From positions 26,634,002 through 26,698,001 of the forward strand of contig NC_073693.1 in NCBI RefSeq assembly GCF_029784155.1: a DNA stretch of 64,000 nt, given 5' to 3'. Every line of letters starts with the position of its first letter. Within the stretch, counting starts at the first letter, position 1. Under the pieces are notes generated by a model. That model was not told where the DNA came from and made no database searches. It saw only the letters and a program-made list of their open reading frames with translations. The DNA comes from Uranotaenia lowii. Lineage: Eukaryota > Arthropoda > Insecta > Diptera > Culicidae. Of the stretch, positions 1 through 12,939 are shown piece by piece. Made by a program: the position numbers and the translations under genes.

Positions 1-875
1 ATTTTTGTCATTTTTGTCATTTTTGTCATTTTTGTCATTTTTGTCATTTTTGTCATTTTTGTCATTTTTGTCATTTTTGTCATTTTTGTCATTTTTGTCA
101 TTTTTGTCATTTTTGTCATTTTTGTCATTTTGTCATTTTTGTCATTTTTGTCATTTTTGTCATTTTTGTCATTTTTGTCATTTTTGTTAATTTTGTAATT
201 TTTGTTATTTTTGTCAATTTAATTTATTTTTTGTTATTAATGTAATTTTTTTTATTTATGTTATTTATGTTATTTTTGTCATTTTTTTAATTTTTGTTAT
301 TTTGTCATTATTGTCATTTTTGTCATTTTTGTCATTTTTGTCATTTTTGTCATTTTTGTCATTTTTGTCATTTTTGTCATTTTTGTCATTTTTGTCATTT
401 TTGTCATTTTTGTCATTTTTGTCATTTTTGTCATTTTTGTCATTTTTGTCATTTTTGTCATTTTTGTCATTTTTGTCATTTTTTGTCATTTTTGTCATTT
501 TTGTCATTTTTGTCATTTTTGTCATTTTTGTCATTTTTGTCATTTTTGTCATTTTTGTCATTTTTGTCATTTTTGTCATTTTTGTCATTTTTGTCATTTT
601 TGTCATTTTTGTCATTTTTGTCATTTTTGTCATTTTTGTCATTTTTGTCATTTTTGTCATTTTTGTCATTTTTGTCATTTTTGTCATTTTTGTCATTTTT
701 GTCATTTTTGTCATTTTTGTCATTTTTGTCATTTTTGTCATTTTTGTCATTTTTGTCATTTTTGTCATTTTTTAATTTTTGTTTTTTTTTTTGTAATTTT
801 TGTATTTTTTTAAATTTTTGTAATTTTTGTCAGTTTTGTCATTTTTGTCATGTTTGTCAATTTTTTTTTTCTTAA
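1..875. repeat. 9-bp satellite array 1, unit ATTTTTGTC
   Basis: Tandem copies of ATTTTTGTC read on the plus strand and run off the left edge of the window, so the array is incomplete. About 20 near-perfect units lie in 1-186. A degenerate stretch follows at about 187-300 (units with TTAA, TTATT and AATTTA changes), then about 50 near-perfect units to 770, then a decaying edge to about 870. One 8-bp unit occurs near 127 and one 10-bp unit near 479. These length changes switch the apparent reading frame, which is why several overlapping frames look open. There is no sign of a real gene. Confidence 0.97.
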
Positions 876-3690
876 GGCTGAAGTGATTTTCAATTTTTGA
901 AATGTTTACTATATCGGCAGTGTTTCACGATTTCTGAACTTCCATTTATTTCACATTTCAATTGATACAATATTTCACTTAAAATGATTTTCCCGCTCAA
1001 AATGCCTCTCCTAAACTATGGCAAAGATATTAATCAAATTTATGACCAGATTGCCATCAGCCGAGCCAAGCAAAGCCATACTATTGCATACTATTGTGGG
1101 GAGAACCTCGATAGCTTCAGTGCTCCAGGTCAGCAAATTTTATCGCCCGGAAGCCTGGAATCCCTGAATGAAACCCCTTACTTCCTCCCTCAAAACTAGC
1201 TAAGAACTCACATTTATCTCTGACCCAGGTTCGAACGTAGAAGAGTTAGAGCTAAGCAACAGCAACGCTCTCCCATCAAAGCCCATAAATTTTAAGTGTT
1301 TTTCAATTTTCACCAACTTCAATTAAAAGGTTGCCTTTTCTCTTTTCGCTTCCAGGTTGGTACCTTCCCCAGAAACCCAGGAATTCGGTGAACGCATCTC
1401 GGAGGTTTGATGAACGACCCCGTCCATTGCCGGAAACTTACTTCATTTCAGTTTTGACCGAGAGAGACCAAAAAAGTAAACAAAAAGCCACAGAGGACCA
1501 TTTGGAGGGTTCTACAGTTGCACCTGTCGGTGTTTGTCTGTCTGTCTGTCTGACCGGAAATCTCCAACGATTTGGAAAGCGGGGGTGTTGGAAAACAGTC
1601 AAATTCCCCTAACAGATAGGCAAAAGGCTCACACCAGGGTAGCAGTATCGGAAAAGTGATGTTGATCCTAGAGATTGTGGGCCGATCTCAGTGAAAGTGA
1701 GGCTGCAAATGCTGTGCGTGGGTGGATGCGGTGTGAAAAAGTGTCATGTGGGAAAACCAAACCGATAGAACGAAATTTGAGTTTGTTCCGGCCAGGAAGG
1801 GGAAAATGGTGAAAAACCAGTTAAATAATCCGATTACATTCCCACAACTGTTGGGTATCTGTTGAAGTGCAATGGAGCCCGTTTTTGCAGGCAGCAAGGA
1901 CTCTCGAGGGAAAAATGATTGCCGTATAAAATATTGACTGACTGTGCTGCATGGTGTAGTGATTTGCAAAGAAAATTGAAATTTGTTGCAGCTTAGGATT
2001 GCATCCAGGAACCCATCAGATTGAACAAGTTTTGAAAAACGGGGCTCTTCTTTTTTGAACTTATTAAAAGAATTCATAATCTCCACCATTATCTAGAAAA
2101 CATTTGTGAACGATTAAAACAAAAAAAATTCTTTCACTGTCATCGCTCGTTGCTTAATTTTTTCTCTTCATTTCCACTTTAAATTATTTTTGTTTTAATG
2201 ACTGAAACAGATTTTTTTTTAATTTTCTTATCGAGTACAGTGGTCTAAAAATTAAAGAAAAACTGGGTTGAAATTTATGAGTAACTTAAAAATAAAAAAA
2301 AATTAACTTGGAAAGTTACACATTACTTTCCCATTGCTTGATTTAAGCATCGACTTAAAAGTTTATCACCTATCATATTCCACAACAACCGGTGTGGGTG
2401 GCTAAACGACAAAGACACGACAAAGCACGACATTTTTACGACTCCAAACTAATCTCCAATCATCATCAACAGTTGGAAATTTCCCTCTTCCCCGCCTTAA
2501 ACCGTCACAAGGCAACATGCAAAAAGTGAAATAAAATGAGAAGCAAAAAAAAGGATAATCATCAACTTCATCATCACTAGTGGTGTGATTTTTCCTAGGG
2601 TGAAAAAGTTTTATTTGTTCCATCCATGTTCCCTCGCAGGGCATCATGATCCCTACACTGTCTCCCTGATTGTGTATGATGGAAAACCTGGGAAGTTTCA
2701 AGGTGAGGAAGAAGGGAAAACACCTTTTTTGCTGGTCCAGGAAAACCACTTTTCCAGAAACAAGTGTCATAAATCTCCTGGGTCCCCCCGATCTTCCGGG
2801 GTGCCCTTTCGACTTTTCCTCCCATAAACATCCCATCTTCCAGGAGAACCTTTGGGTTTTTAATGACCCCCCGAAATGAATCTGGAAGGGAGAGGTTCCT
2901 TCGAGATGTGTCGGTGACAGTTCGCCTCAAAACTGGGCTGAACTGAACTTGCGTTAGAGAAATGGGATACTTATTGAGTTAATTAACTAACATTATCCAG
3001 GGCAACTTCGGAGCAGCAATGATTTATGACAGCATTTTGTTTCCACTCATTTCATTCTAGAATTTCGAGTGGAGGATGCAATTAAATTCAGATATAATTT
3101 TCCTTCGTTTTCTAAACAATTGAATACACTTTTAAATTTTCACCAGATGTGAGAAGAAACAATTCAAATCGAAATTCATGTAAATTAAGATAAAGAAAAC
3201 CAATTCTCTTGACAATTTGACTCACTGAAGCTAAAAAAAAACCAAACTTTTTTATTCCTTTTATCAGGAAATCACGCTCACAGAAAGCGAGCAGAAGAGG
3301 AGTTTCAGCGTTTTCTTTTCTTGTCACCATCGAAAATCGTTTAAACTTGACTTGCTTCACTCGTGTTCGTGTGTTGTTACATCAATGGTCTGTAGGGATG
3401 CAGGATGTGTGCCCGTACTAAGGTTGAAATTTTTGAATGAAAACCAGGAAAACACCACGTTGGGATGGACCGAGTTCTGAGGGAACCTTGAAAGAAACTT
3501 TCTAGAGCGCTATCTTCCTGGGTTGCCATCCGGGAGAGAATTTTTATAGCTCTTTAAACTTTTTTATTTTCAATTTAACTCCCATTCGACGATGAAATGT
3601 TTTCACATTGCCAACGTTTGGTTGGAAGGTGTAAAACATATAAACGATTAATCCAGTGGAAAAATTCATTGGTTCAAATGAAAAATAGAA
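876..3690. other. Moderate-GC stretch without a recognisable gene
   Basis: Base composition is more balanced than in the AT-rich spacers, mainly at 1000-2000 and 2400-3050. Open frames are short: 71 codons at 984-1199 plus, 93 at 1331-1612 plus, 133 at 1688-2089 minus and 144 at 2402-2836 minus. None shows a domain, a signal peptide or coding-like conservation I recognise. A short (GTCT)n tract lies at about 1530-1550. The stretch may hold regulatory or intronic sequence, but nothing specific can be named. Confidence 0.5.
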
Positions 3691-3975
3691 ACCAAAATTT
3701 TCAAAGAATGAATTGAACAAGGCTAAAAAAACGAAAATGAAGATGAACATGATAAAGCACAGATAAAAATGACAAAAATGAAAAAAATGAAAAAATAAAA
3801 AACAAATGATCAAAATTACAAAAACGACAAGAATGAAAAAAATGACAAAAAATACAAAAAATTACTGAAATGACAAAAATTAAAACAAAAAATTTAAAAA
3901 AAAAAATAAAAATAATAAAAAATTCAAAAATTACAAAAGATACAAAAAATACAAAATCTACAAAAATAACCAGAA
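3690..3975. repeat. Degenerate left edge of 9-bp array 2
   Basis: A-rich sequence with scattered GACAAAAAT-like units (for example around 3768-3790 and 3825-3880) becomes regular from about 3980. Units are mutated to GAAAAAAAT, TACAAAAAT and CGACAAGAAT. This is the expected decay at a satellite margin, where exchange no longer homogenises the units. Confidence 0.85.
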
Positions 3976-6900
3976 TAACAAAAATAACAAAAATGACAAA
4001 AATGACAAAAATGACAAAAATGACAAAAATGACAAAAATGACAAAAATGACAAAAATGACAAAAATGACAAAAATGACAAAAATGACAAAAATGACAAAA
4101 ATGACAAAAATGACAAAAATGACAAAAATGACAAAAATGACAAAAATGACAAAAATGACAAAAATGACAAAAATGACAAAAATGACAAAAATGACAAAAA
4201 TGACAAAAATGACAAAAATGACAAAAATGACAAAAATGACAAAAATGACAAAAATGACAAAAATGACAAAAATGACAAAAATGACAAAAATGACAAAAAT
4301 GACAAAAATGACAAAAATGACAAAAATGACAAAAATGACAAAAATGACAAAAATGACAAAAATGACAAAAATGACAAAAATGACAAAAATGACAAAAATG
4401 ACAAAAATGACAAAAATGACAAAAATGACAAAAATGACAAAAATGACAAAAATGACAAAAATGACAAAAATGACAAAAATGACAAAAATGACAAAATGAC
4501 AAAAATGACAAAAATGACAAAAATGACAAAAATGACAAAAATGACAAAAATGACAAAAATGACAAAAATGACAAAAATGACAAAAATGACAAAAATGACA
4601 AAAAATGACAAAAATGACAAAAATGACAAAAATGACAAAAATGACAAAAATGACAAAAATGACAAAAATGACAAAAATGACAAAAATGACAAAAATGACA
4701 AAAATGACAAAAATGACAAAAATGACAAAAATGACAAAAATGACAAAAATGACAAAAATGACAAAAATGACAAAAATGACAAAAATGACAAAAATGACAA
4801 AAATGACAAAAATGACAAAAATGACAAAAATGACAAAAATGACAAAAATGACAAAAATGACAAAAATGACAAAAATGACAAAAATGACAAAAATGACAAA
4901 AATGACAAAAATGACAAAAATGACAAAAATGACAAAAATGACAAAAATGACAAAAATGACAAAAATGACAAAAATGACAAAAATGACAAAAATGACAAAA
5001 ATGACAAAAGTGACAAAAATGACAAAAATGACAAAAATGACAAAAATGACAAAAATGACAAAAATGACAAAAATGACAAAAATGACAAAAATGACAAAAA
5101 TGACAAAAATGACAAAAATGACAAAAATGACAAAAATGACAAAAATGACAAAAATGACAAAAATGACAAAAATGACAAAAATGACAAAAATGACAAAAAT
5201 GACAAAAATGACAAAAATGACAAAAATGACAAAAATGACAAAAATGACAAAAATGACAAAAATGACAAAAATGACAAAAATGACAAAAATGACAAAAATG
5301 ACAAAAATGACAAAAATGACAAAAATGACAAAAATGACAAAAATGACAAAATTGACAAAATTGACAAAAATTACAAAAATGACAAAAATGACAAAAATGA
5401 CAAAAATGACAAAAATGACAAAAATGACAAAAATGACAAAAATGACAAAAATGACAAAAATGACAAAAATGACAAAAATGACAAAAATGACAAAAATGAC
5501 AAAAATGACAAAAATGACAAAAATGACAAAAATGACAAAAATGACAAAAATGACAAAAATGACAAAAATGACAAAAATGACAAAAATGACAAAAATGACA
5601 AAAATGACAAAAATGACAAAAATGACAAAAATGACAAAAATGACAAAAATGACAAAAATGACAAAAATGACAAAAATGACAAAAATGACAAAAATGACAA
5701 AAATGACAAAAATGACAAAAATGACAAAAATGACAAAAATGACAAAAATGACAAAAATGACAAAAATGACAAAAATGACAAAAATGACAAAACTGACAAA
5801 AATGACAAAAATGACAAAAATGACAAAAATGACAAAAATGACAAAAATGACAAAAATGACAAAAATGACAAAAATGACAAAAACTACAAAAATGACAAAA
5901 ATGACAAAAATGACAAAAATGACAAAAATGACAAAAATGACAAAAATGACAAAAATGACAAAAATGACAAAAATGACAAAAATGACAAAAATGACAAAAA
6001 TGACAAAAATGACAAAAATGACAAAAATGACAAAAATGACAAAAATGACAAAAATGACAAAAATGACAAAAATGACAAAAATGACAAAAATGACAAAAAT
6101 GACAAAAATGACAAAAATGACAAAAATGACAAAAATGACAAAAATGACAAAAATGACAAAAATGACAAAAATGACAAAAATGACAAAAATGACAAAAATG
6201 ACAAAAATGACAAAAATGACAAAAATGACAAAAATGACAAAAATGACAAAAATGACAAAAATGACAAAAATGACAAAAATGACAAAAATGACAAAAATGA
6301 CAAAAATGACAAAAATGACAAAAATGACAAAAATGACAAAAATGACAAAAATGACAAAAATGACAAAAATGACAAAAATGACAAAAATGACAAAAATGAC
6401 AAAAATGACAAAAATGACAAAAATGACAAAAATGACAAAAATGACAAAAATGACAAAAATGACAAAAATGACAAAAATGACAAAAATGACAAAAATGACA
6501 AAAATGACAAAAATGACAAAAATGACAAAAATGACAAAAATGACAAAAATGACAAAAATGACAAAAATGACAAAAATGACAAAAATGACAAAAATGACAA
6601 AAATGACAAAAATGACAAAAATGACAAAAATGACAAAAATGACAAAAATGACAAAAATGACAAAAATGACAAAAATGACAAAAATGACAAAAATGACAAA
6701 AATGACAAAAATGACAAAAATGACAAAAATGACAAAAATGACAAAAATGACAAAAATGACAAAAATGACAAAAATGACAAAAATGACAAAAATGACAAAA
6801 ATGACAAAAATGACAAAAATGACAAAAATGACAAAAATGACAAAAATGACAAAAATGACAAAAATGACAAAAATGACAAAAATGACAAAAATGACAAAAA

Positions 6901-7140
6901 TGACAAAAATGACAAGAATGACAAAAATGACAAAAATGACAAAAATGACAAAAATGACAAAAATGACAAAAATGACAAAAATGACAAAAATGACAAAAAT
7001 GACAAAAATGACACAAATGACAAAAATTACAAAAATTACAAAAATTACAAAAATGACAAAAATGACAAAAATGACAAAATTGACAAAAATGACACAAATG
7101 ACAAAAATAACAAAAATTACAAAAATTACAAAACTTACAA
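3976..7140. repeat. 9-bp satellite array 2 core, inverted orientation
   Basis: About 350 tandem units of GACAAAAAT, the reverse complement of the unit in arrays 1 and 3. An 8-bp unit at about 4491-4498 and a 10-bp unit at about 4597-4606 compensate each other; from about 4605 the 9-bp phase holds without a break for more than 2.5 kb. Point variants are few: AGTGAC near 5008, a cluster of three variant units at 5349-5374, AACTGAC near 5792, AACTAC near 5883, GACAAGAAT near 6912 and GACACAAAT near 7012. I see no variant between about 5890 and 6910. Open frames of 883 and 1057 codons here are artefacts of a stop-free 9-bp unit. Confidence 0.98.
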
Positions 7141-7585
7141 AAATTAAAAAAATTTCAAAAATTACAAAAATGACAAAAATTACAAAAATTACAAAAATTA
7201 CAAAAATTACAAAAATTACAAAAATTACAAAAATTACAAAAATTAAAAAATTTTAAAAATTACAAAAATTACAAAAATTACAAAAATTACAAAAATTACA
7301 AAAATTACAAAAATTACAAAATTACAAAAATTACAAAAATTACAAAAATTACAAAAATTACAAAAATTACAAAAATTACAAAAATTACAAAAATTACAAA
7401 AATTACAAAAATTACAAAAATTACAAAAATTACAAAAATAACAAAAATAACAAAAATTACAAAAATTACTAAAATTACAAAAATAACAAAAATTACAAAA
7501 ATTAAAAAAATAACAAAAATTACAAAAATTACAAAAATTACAAAAATTACAAAAATTACAAAAATTACAAAAGTTACAAAATTTA
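7141..7585. repeat. Variant subdomain of array 2, unit ATTACAAAA
   Basis: The 9-bp period continues, but the GAC of the core unit is replaced almost everywhere by TAC, giving about 49 units of ATTACAAAA. Interruptions are a few AATAAC or AATTAAAAAA units. The change from the core subtype is fairly abrupt, with a mixed zone at about 7012-7180. This is a locally homogenised subfamily at the right margin of the array. Confidence 0.93.
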
Positions 7586-8165
7586 CTTATGTCATTGTTG
7601 TAAATTTTGTATTTTTTGTCTGTTTTTTCAATATCATCAATTTTATTATTTTTTGGTTTTGTCAATTTAGCTTATTTCAATCAAAGTGGTCAAATAGGTC
7701 AATTTAGTCAAGCTTTTTAAAAATTTTATAATTCTGGAAGTTTTCTTTCAATGTTATGCCTTCTGTCATTTTTAGCTCTTTTTTCATGCTTTTCAATTTT
7801 GTCAAATTTATCAATTTGCAATCTTTGGTCATTTCTGTAAATGTCGTTATTTTTGTGAATTTTGTCAGTTTTGCCATTGATATTTAGTTTGCCAATTTCA
7901 CTTATTTTGTGATTTTTAATGTTAATTTTTCAATTTTTATTATTCTTGTCAATGATATAAATTTTTCGATTTTTTGTTATTTTTGCAAATTTGGTCAATT
8001 TATAACGTTTTGTTCCGTTTTAAATTTTGTTTTTTCAATGATAACTAAATTAGTTTAAATTACAAAAGCTTAAACTTATCTCAATTGACAAAATGCCAAA
8101 ACGACGAAACTTTAATCATTGACTAAATTTTCAATTTGTCATTCTTTTCTAAAATTTTAAATTTT
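7586..8165. repeat. Degenerate 9-bp repeat remnants, orientation switched
   Basis: Just after the TAC subdomain, at about 7590, the strand bias flips. The plus strand becomes T-rich with scattered TTTTTGTC, TTTTGTCAA and TTTGGTCA words until about 8060. These look like heavily decayed ATTTTTGTC units in the orientation of arrays 1 and 3. There is no open frame of note. Confidence 0.6.
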
Positions 8166-9190
8166 TTTTTGTTAAATCGACCAATTATTGACCTTCCGTT
8201 ACCAAATCGTTTTTTACTCCGGCGATTGTAATTTTACCCAATTATGTTTTCATTATACTCGATTTCTTCACAGGGCTGAGTATCTTTTTGTAAATTTTAT
8301 TCCCAATTTTTTTTTCAGTTTCCATATGCTGTTACTTCAAAAAGAGTTCATTGAGATTATACTTGTTTTAAAAAGTTTCGTAGAATCTGGAACATACAGG
8401 ATATTCCAGCATCAAGTAATTTAAATCACCAATAAGTTTCGAATAATGTTATTGATTATTTAAAAAAAAAACTATTATTTTCTATACAATTTTGAAATTT
8501 TATATTTCCAAATTATTTTGAACTAACTATTTAAGAAATTCTTTAGTTATAAAAATGAAAAATTTGATGATTCAGAATCAAGAAAGCTTTCTATTGTTTA
8601 TTATTTGAATCCACATATAATTAACATACTATAAGAAAGGCTAAAATCCACTATAAAGTGTATTAAATCGGATTATTGTTTTATCAAAAATCCTCTACCT
8701 ATAAAAGAAATTATTTACACAAAATTTATGATATATTGCATTCTTGTTTAGAAATTTGAAGTATTTTTTTAAATTTTGGATAGAATCCTTGATCTTAAAA
8801 TAAAATCTGAATTCTTTTTTTGAATTTAACCCGGTTTTGGGTCTGATTTCCCGGTTTTTCATTTATTCCTGGTTTTGTGGCTTACTCACTTTACTCTCTT
8901 AAATAAATATTAAAATTCCTTCAAGTTTTGATATAAAAATGCCTGTAAGCAAAAACAATCTAAACATTTAAAATATAAGAAAAATTTTCGTCAATGAGGA
9001 ATTCCAAATTAAATCATATATTTAGCCCTGGACAGTTACTATATTTTTCTACAGCTTCTTCATCCAATTTACACCACAATACAAAAAAAAACTCACTAAA
9101 TGCAACAGTTGAAACAACCAAAAACTACGCTTTACCATGATTTACTTCCTTTGATTTAACTGTTACAAAGCAACAGTAGAAAAAAAAGTC
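8166..9190. other. AT-rich spacer, nothing recognised
   Basis: This is low-GC sequence with homopolymer runs. The longest frame is 78 codons (8188-8424 plus) and is unremarkable. A short CCCGGTTTT-containing patch at about 8828-8880 vaguely recalls the TAAGGTTGCC element family but has no termini, so it is not called. Confidence 0.5.
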
Positions 9191-11460
9191 CCTCCCTGTC
9201 AATTTGGCTTCCTCAAAAACCGCCCAAAGGGAAGTGCGAACTCCAAGAACAAGTAGTAGGGTAGCTCTGAAGTCGATGGAAAATTTATATGCTAATTTTT
9301 GCTAATATTGAAATGTATTATTATGGATGCTGGCTGAGCGTCTCGTGGGGCTGCTGGCTGCCGATTCCTCCGAACGAGGGGCTGTGTCATTTTTTTTTCC
9401 AGGGGTTCGCTCCTTCTTTCCTGCCTCTGTATGTGTGAACATCCGTGTGTATGTGTGTGCGGTTTTGATGGCGCGCATCCGGAAAGCTGTTGCGCGCCTT
9501 CCGACTTGTGATGTTTCGACCCCTTGAAAATCCTCAAGCTTACTTGCTGTGCCAAGCGGGATCGAATTCCAAGAAGCTAAAACCACAAGCAGTAGGGGGG
9601 GATGAATCGTCGGACTTGTAGAGTACATCCACACACATCCTGAATTGGGGCAAAATGGGAAACGAGTGTGTGTATATGGTTTGGGTTTTTTTTTCTCGTT
9701 TTCTTCAATGTTCGCTAAACAAGCTCGTCTGAAGTGCTTCACATTCTGGTGTGGAGAACGTGTGGAGTAGATTTACATACAAATATACGGATGGGGGGGA
9801 TTTGAATGAAGCAAAACTCGACGAATAGACTTGTGAAGCAACGATGAAAGAAAACCGGCGAAGAAATACACACATATCTGCCAAATAACAACAACGGTGC
9901 AAAACACATTCGGCTGTCGTCAGTGCTTTGTGCTTGTTGCAAAAATTTGTACTAAACTCGGCGGGGAAACTTCCTCCATTTTCCCTACTTACTTACTTAC
10001 TTACTGTATGCTACACATGTTGAAGTGATGACCTGGTGGGATGATTTTTTCCCTAACATTTTCCGTTTTTCTTCCTCTATTACTCCGGTGTTGGCAAATT
10101 GTACTGGAATGGGAGATGCCAAGTGTTGTAATCATGCTAGAGAGCATGGGCTTTCAACAGCTTTCCATTTGGCTTGAAATAAGTAAAATATGTATGAAGG
10201 CGCTCGCTCGCTGTGTTGTTTGGAGATGCTTACTATTTTATGAAAGGAAGCTGCCAGGCCGCCAGGAAGGAAAGCTACAATAGTGGCTGAGGCAAATTGT
10301 CGACAGAAATGAGGTATCTGAAGAATTATATGCTGTAGGTTTTCAATTTCAAACTTTGGTTGGGTAGAAGCAGAAGTAGAGAGTAAGTTTACTCTTGAAG
10401 AATGCTAAATCTTGTAGAAGCTGAAATTTAAAGTGCTCCTCTATAATAACTAGAGTTTATTCAAATCGAGATAGAATTTTCTGTAATAAATTTTAAGGTG
10501 GCTTGTAAACCTGATATAGTAAATTCATTTTATTTAAATTGAAACTTTTTTATAAATCAGTTAAAGACGTAAAGCACGAATACATGTTTTGAACTAATCT
10601 TTATGAAAAAAAATTTCTCTTCTTTGTTCCTCAGTGAGCAATTGCCAATAAAAGTCCTCGTAAAATACTGTATAAGATTATCAGGTCCCATAAAAGCAAC
10701 ACTTTGCTTCTTCATGTTCGAACAAAAGTCTTAAGTCCTCTTCAATCTGAAACCGATCATTTCAATATCCGATCCTCCTAACGCAGCCGAGATTGCCAAT
10801 CAAATTGAATTTTATATGGCACAGAATGGCGAGCAACGGATAATCATAACGAGCATTCTCTCCTCAATTTTGTCGCTATCAACACCAGAAAGTATCAGGA
10901 ATAGGTATCACCATCAGCATCATTCAGTCTTTGTGATCACCGGCGTCATGGCTTGCCGTCGATTTTGTCACCGACGACGACGAGTCAGCAGAAATCTTCC
11001 CTGCTAACTTGGTGCATTAGATGAAGGATGCTTCTTCGGAGGAGGAAGTGCCCTCTTGGAAGTAAACCAAAGACAGGAGCAGCAGAAAAAAACCTTTCAC
11101 GAATCGCTTTTCCGACAACCGAGATCTGCCAGCTGATAACATTCAACTTCTTCACAGTTGTTTTCCCGTTTTTTCCCCGCTTTTGAGGACACGCGTGCAT
11201 ACATATATGTAGCAGAAACGTATACGTGCTGTGAAAAATTGTGCAGGTCTCTTCCGGAAAGTGTAAGTAAGTGAAAGATTCTTTCTCCTTCTTCCCCACC
11301 AAAGACGGCATGGTGTCGATTTCGGAGCAGCTTCCGGTTTCCGGTTTCTCGGGTGACATTTACTGCAACCACTTGTGACAGTAAACAGCTTGCAGGGATG
11401 CTAGAAAACGAGGAGGAACAGGGGTTTCGATGGATTTTGTGGCCTTGTGGCAAGAATGCG
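9190..11460. other. Moderate-GC island without a recognisable gene
   Basis: This is a balanced-composition stretch with many CAG, GTG and TCG words. The longest frames are 146 codons (9302-9742 minus), 124 codons (10985-11359 minus) and 118 codons (11097-11453 minus); all are low-complexity or lack a domain. A (CTTA)n tract of about five units lies at 9985-10004. It could be unique regulatory or untranslated sequence of a nearby gene, but I cannot assign exons. Confidence 0.45.
9985..10004. repeat. (CTTA)n microsatellite
   Basis: Five consecutive CTTA units lie inside the moderate-GC island. Confidence 0.9.
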
Positions 11461-12935
11461 ATTTTTTTCTTTTCTTATTTTTTTGACTACTTTTTTAATT
11501 TAAAAAATTGTAAAACGTTCAAATAAAACTGTCAAAATTATAACGAACTTAATTTTTGTTAAAATTTTAAAGAATCTTTAAAAATATCTCATGTTTAAGT
11601 TTTTAAGTAAAATTAAAATGAATTGAAAAATTTTTAAACAATACCTTTGCTAACTTTAAATCATTTCCAATTTATTCTAGCTAATGGACATGTTGACAAC
11701 ATTGAATTTGTTGAAAACCTTCAAAACTAAAAACATGGGTTACGTAAAATGTCTATCGATTTATCAATTAGATAAGATCGATCATTTGAACACAGTTCAG
11801 CATGCCTTGTTTGCTATTTGGAGGAATTGGGTCTGCGTTGTGATAATTTCTTCTAACATGGAAATGATCCAAAGCTAATTGTTGATTTAGTGGCTACTGT
11901 AAAATTCTCAGAAATACTTATTTATATTGCACATTATTTAACAAACCGGCAAAGCATTTTTTTTTTCATCTTGATTCAATATACATGAAAACACCTAAAA
12001 TGCTGGATTTATTGAAAAAAAAAAAATTAAGCGACGCACACAAGAGTATTCAACCCAAAAACCTGGCCGAAACTCAAAATTAAAATTTCACGGGTTATTT
12101 TTATGTCAATGTTTATTTGATTCTTGAATAAATTTAGCACCATGTGCTGGTCATTTTTTTGACATCTGATTTGTTTATAAGCTGTAGCAGCTGTCAAAAC
12201 TTAAGTATTTTTATGAGATACAATTTGCACAAATTTTACAAATCTTTGAATCAGCGCGACTAAATCAAATCTATGAATTAAACTTTCTTAAGCTACTAAA
12301 AATGAAAATTGTGTATGGAGAACTTCAATGGAGGTATGTTAAATGATTTTGAGTTTAATAGATAAAAATCGATGATAATAGGGACACAGGTAATCGCTTT
12401 GAAAATTCTTCTATTAATTTTTTGCTTTCAACGTTGATGTTTTTTTTACAAAATAGTGTTTTTGTTTATGTTCCCAGCAAGCCCTGGCAAAATGTTTGAT
12501 ATCATTTGAAAATTGATAACTTCAATAAGCATGTGCAAAAGAAAAAAATTTGCGCAAACTCGCGTGTTTTTGATATTTTTAAGTTTGAAGTTTTAAAAAT
12601 TAATAGATTTTCTCTACAAAAAAGTCCCCTTGGGCTTCGTTTATTTCAAATTAAAGCTCAGTAAAGTTTATTTTTCTTTTCGAATATTTTCAAATGTTAT
12701 TTTGTCTTTCAAAAACAAATAAAAAAAAATCTTGATTTTTTTTAATTTTACAACTTTTTTAAACTGGATTTTCTATCATGTCGTATAAATGCTAGAAAAT
12801 TTCTTTAAGAAAATTATGAAAAATTACGAAAACGGTCAAAAATATATTAAATGATTTTAAAAACGTTTGATAAGTCGAAATAAACTTGTTAATTGATTTC
12901 AAACCTAAAAAATACTTTTGGCCAACTTTTTCTTC
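11461..12935. other. AT-rich spacer, nothing recognised
   Basis: Very AT-rich, with homopolymer runs and only short frames (64 codons at 11684-11878 plus). I see no element termini and no coding signal. Confidence 0.5.
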
Positions 12936-12939
12936 TACG

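Noticed and set aside
1225..1260. tRNA or SINE suggested by a B-box-like GGTTCGAAC word
   Set aside because: No A box at the right distance and no acceptor-stem pairing could be found.
3924..7256. Giant open frames of 883-1057 codons over the 9-bp array
   Set aside because: They read perfect 3-residue repeats in several overlapping frames on both strands, which follows directly from a stop-free 9-bp unit; there is no start context, domain or flanking gene structure.
8828..8880. Copy of the TAAGGTTGCC family from CCCGGTTTT words
   Set aside because: Too short and without terminal or core matches.
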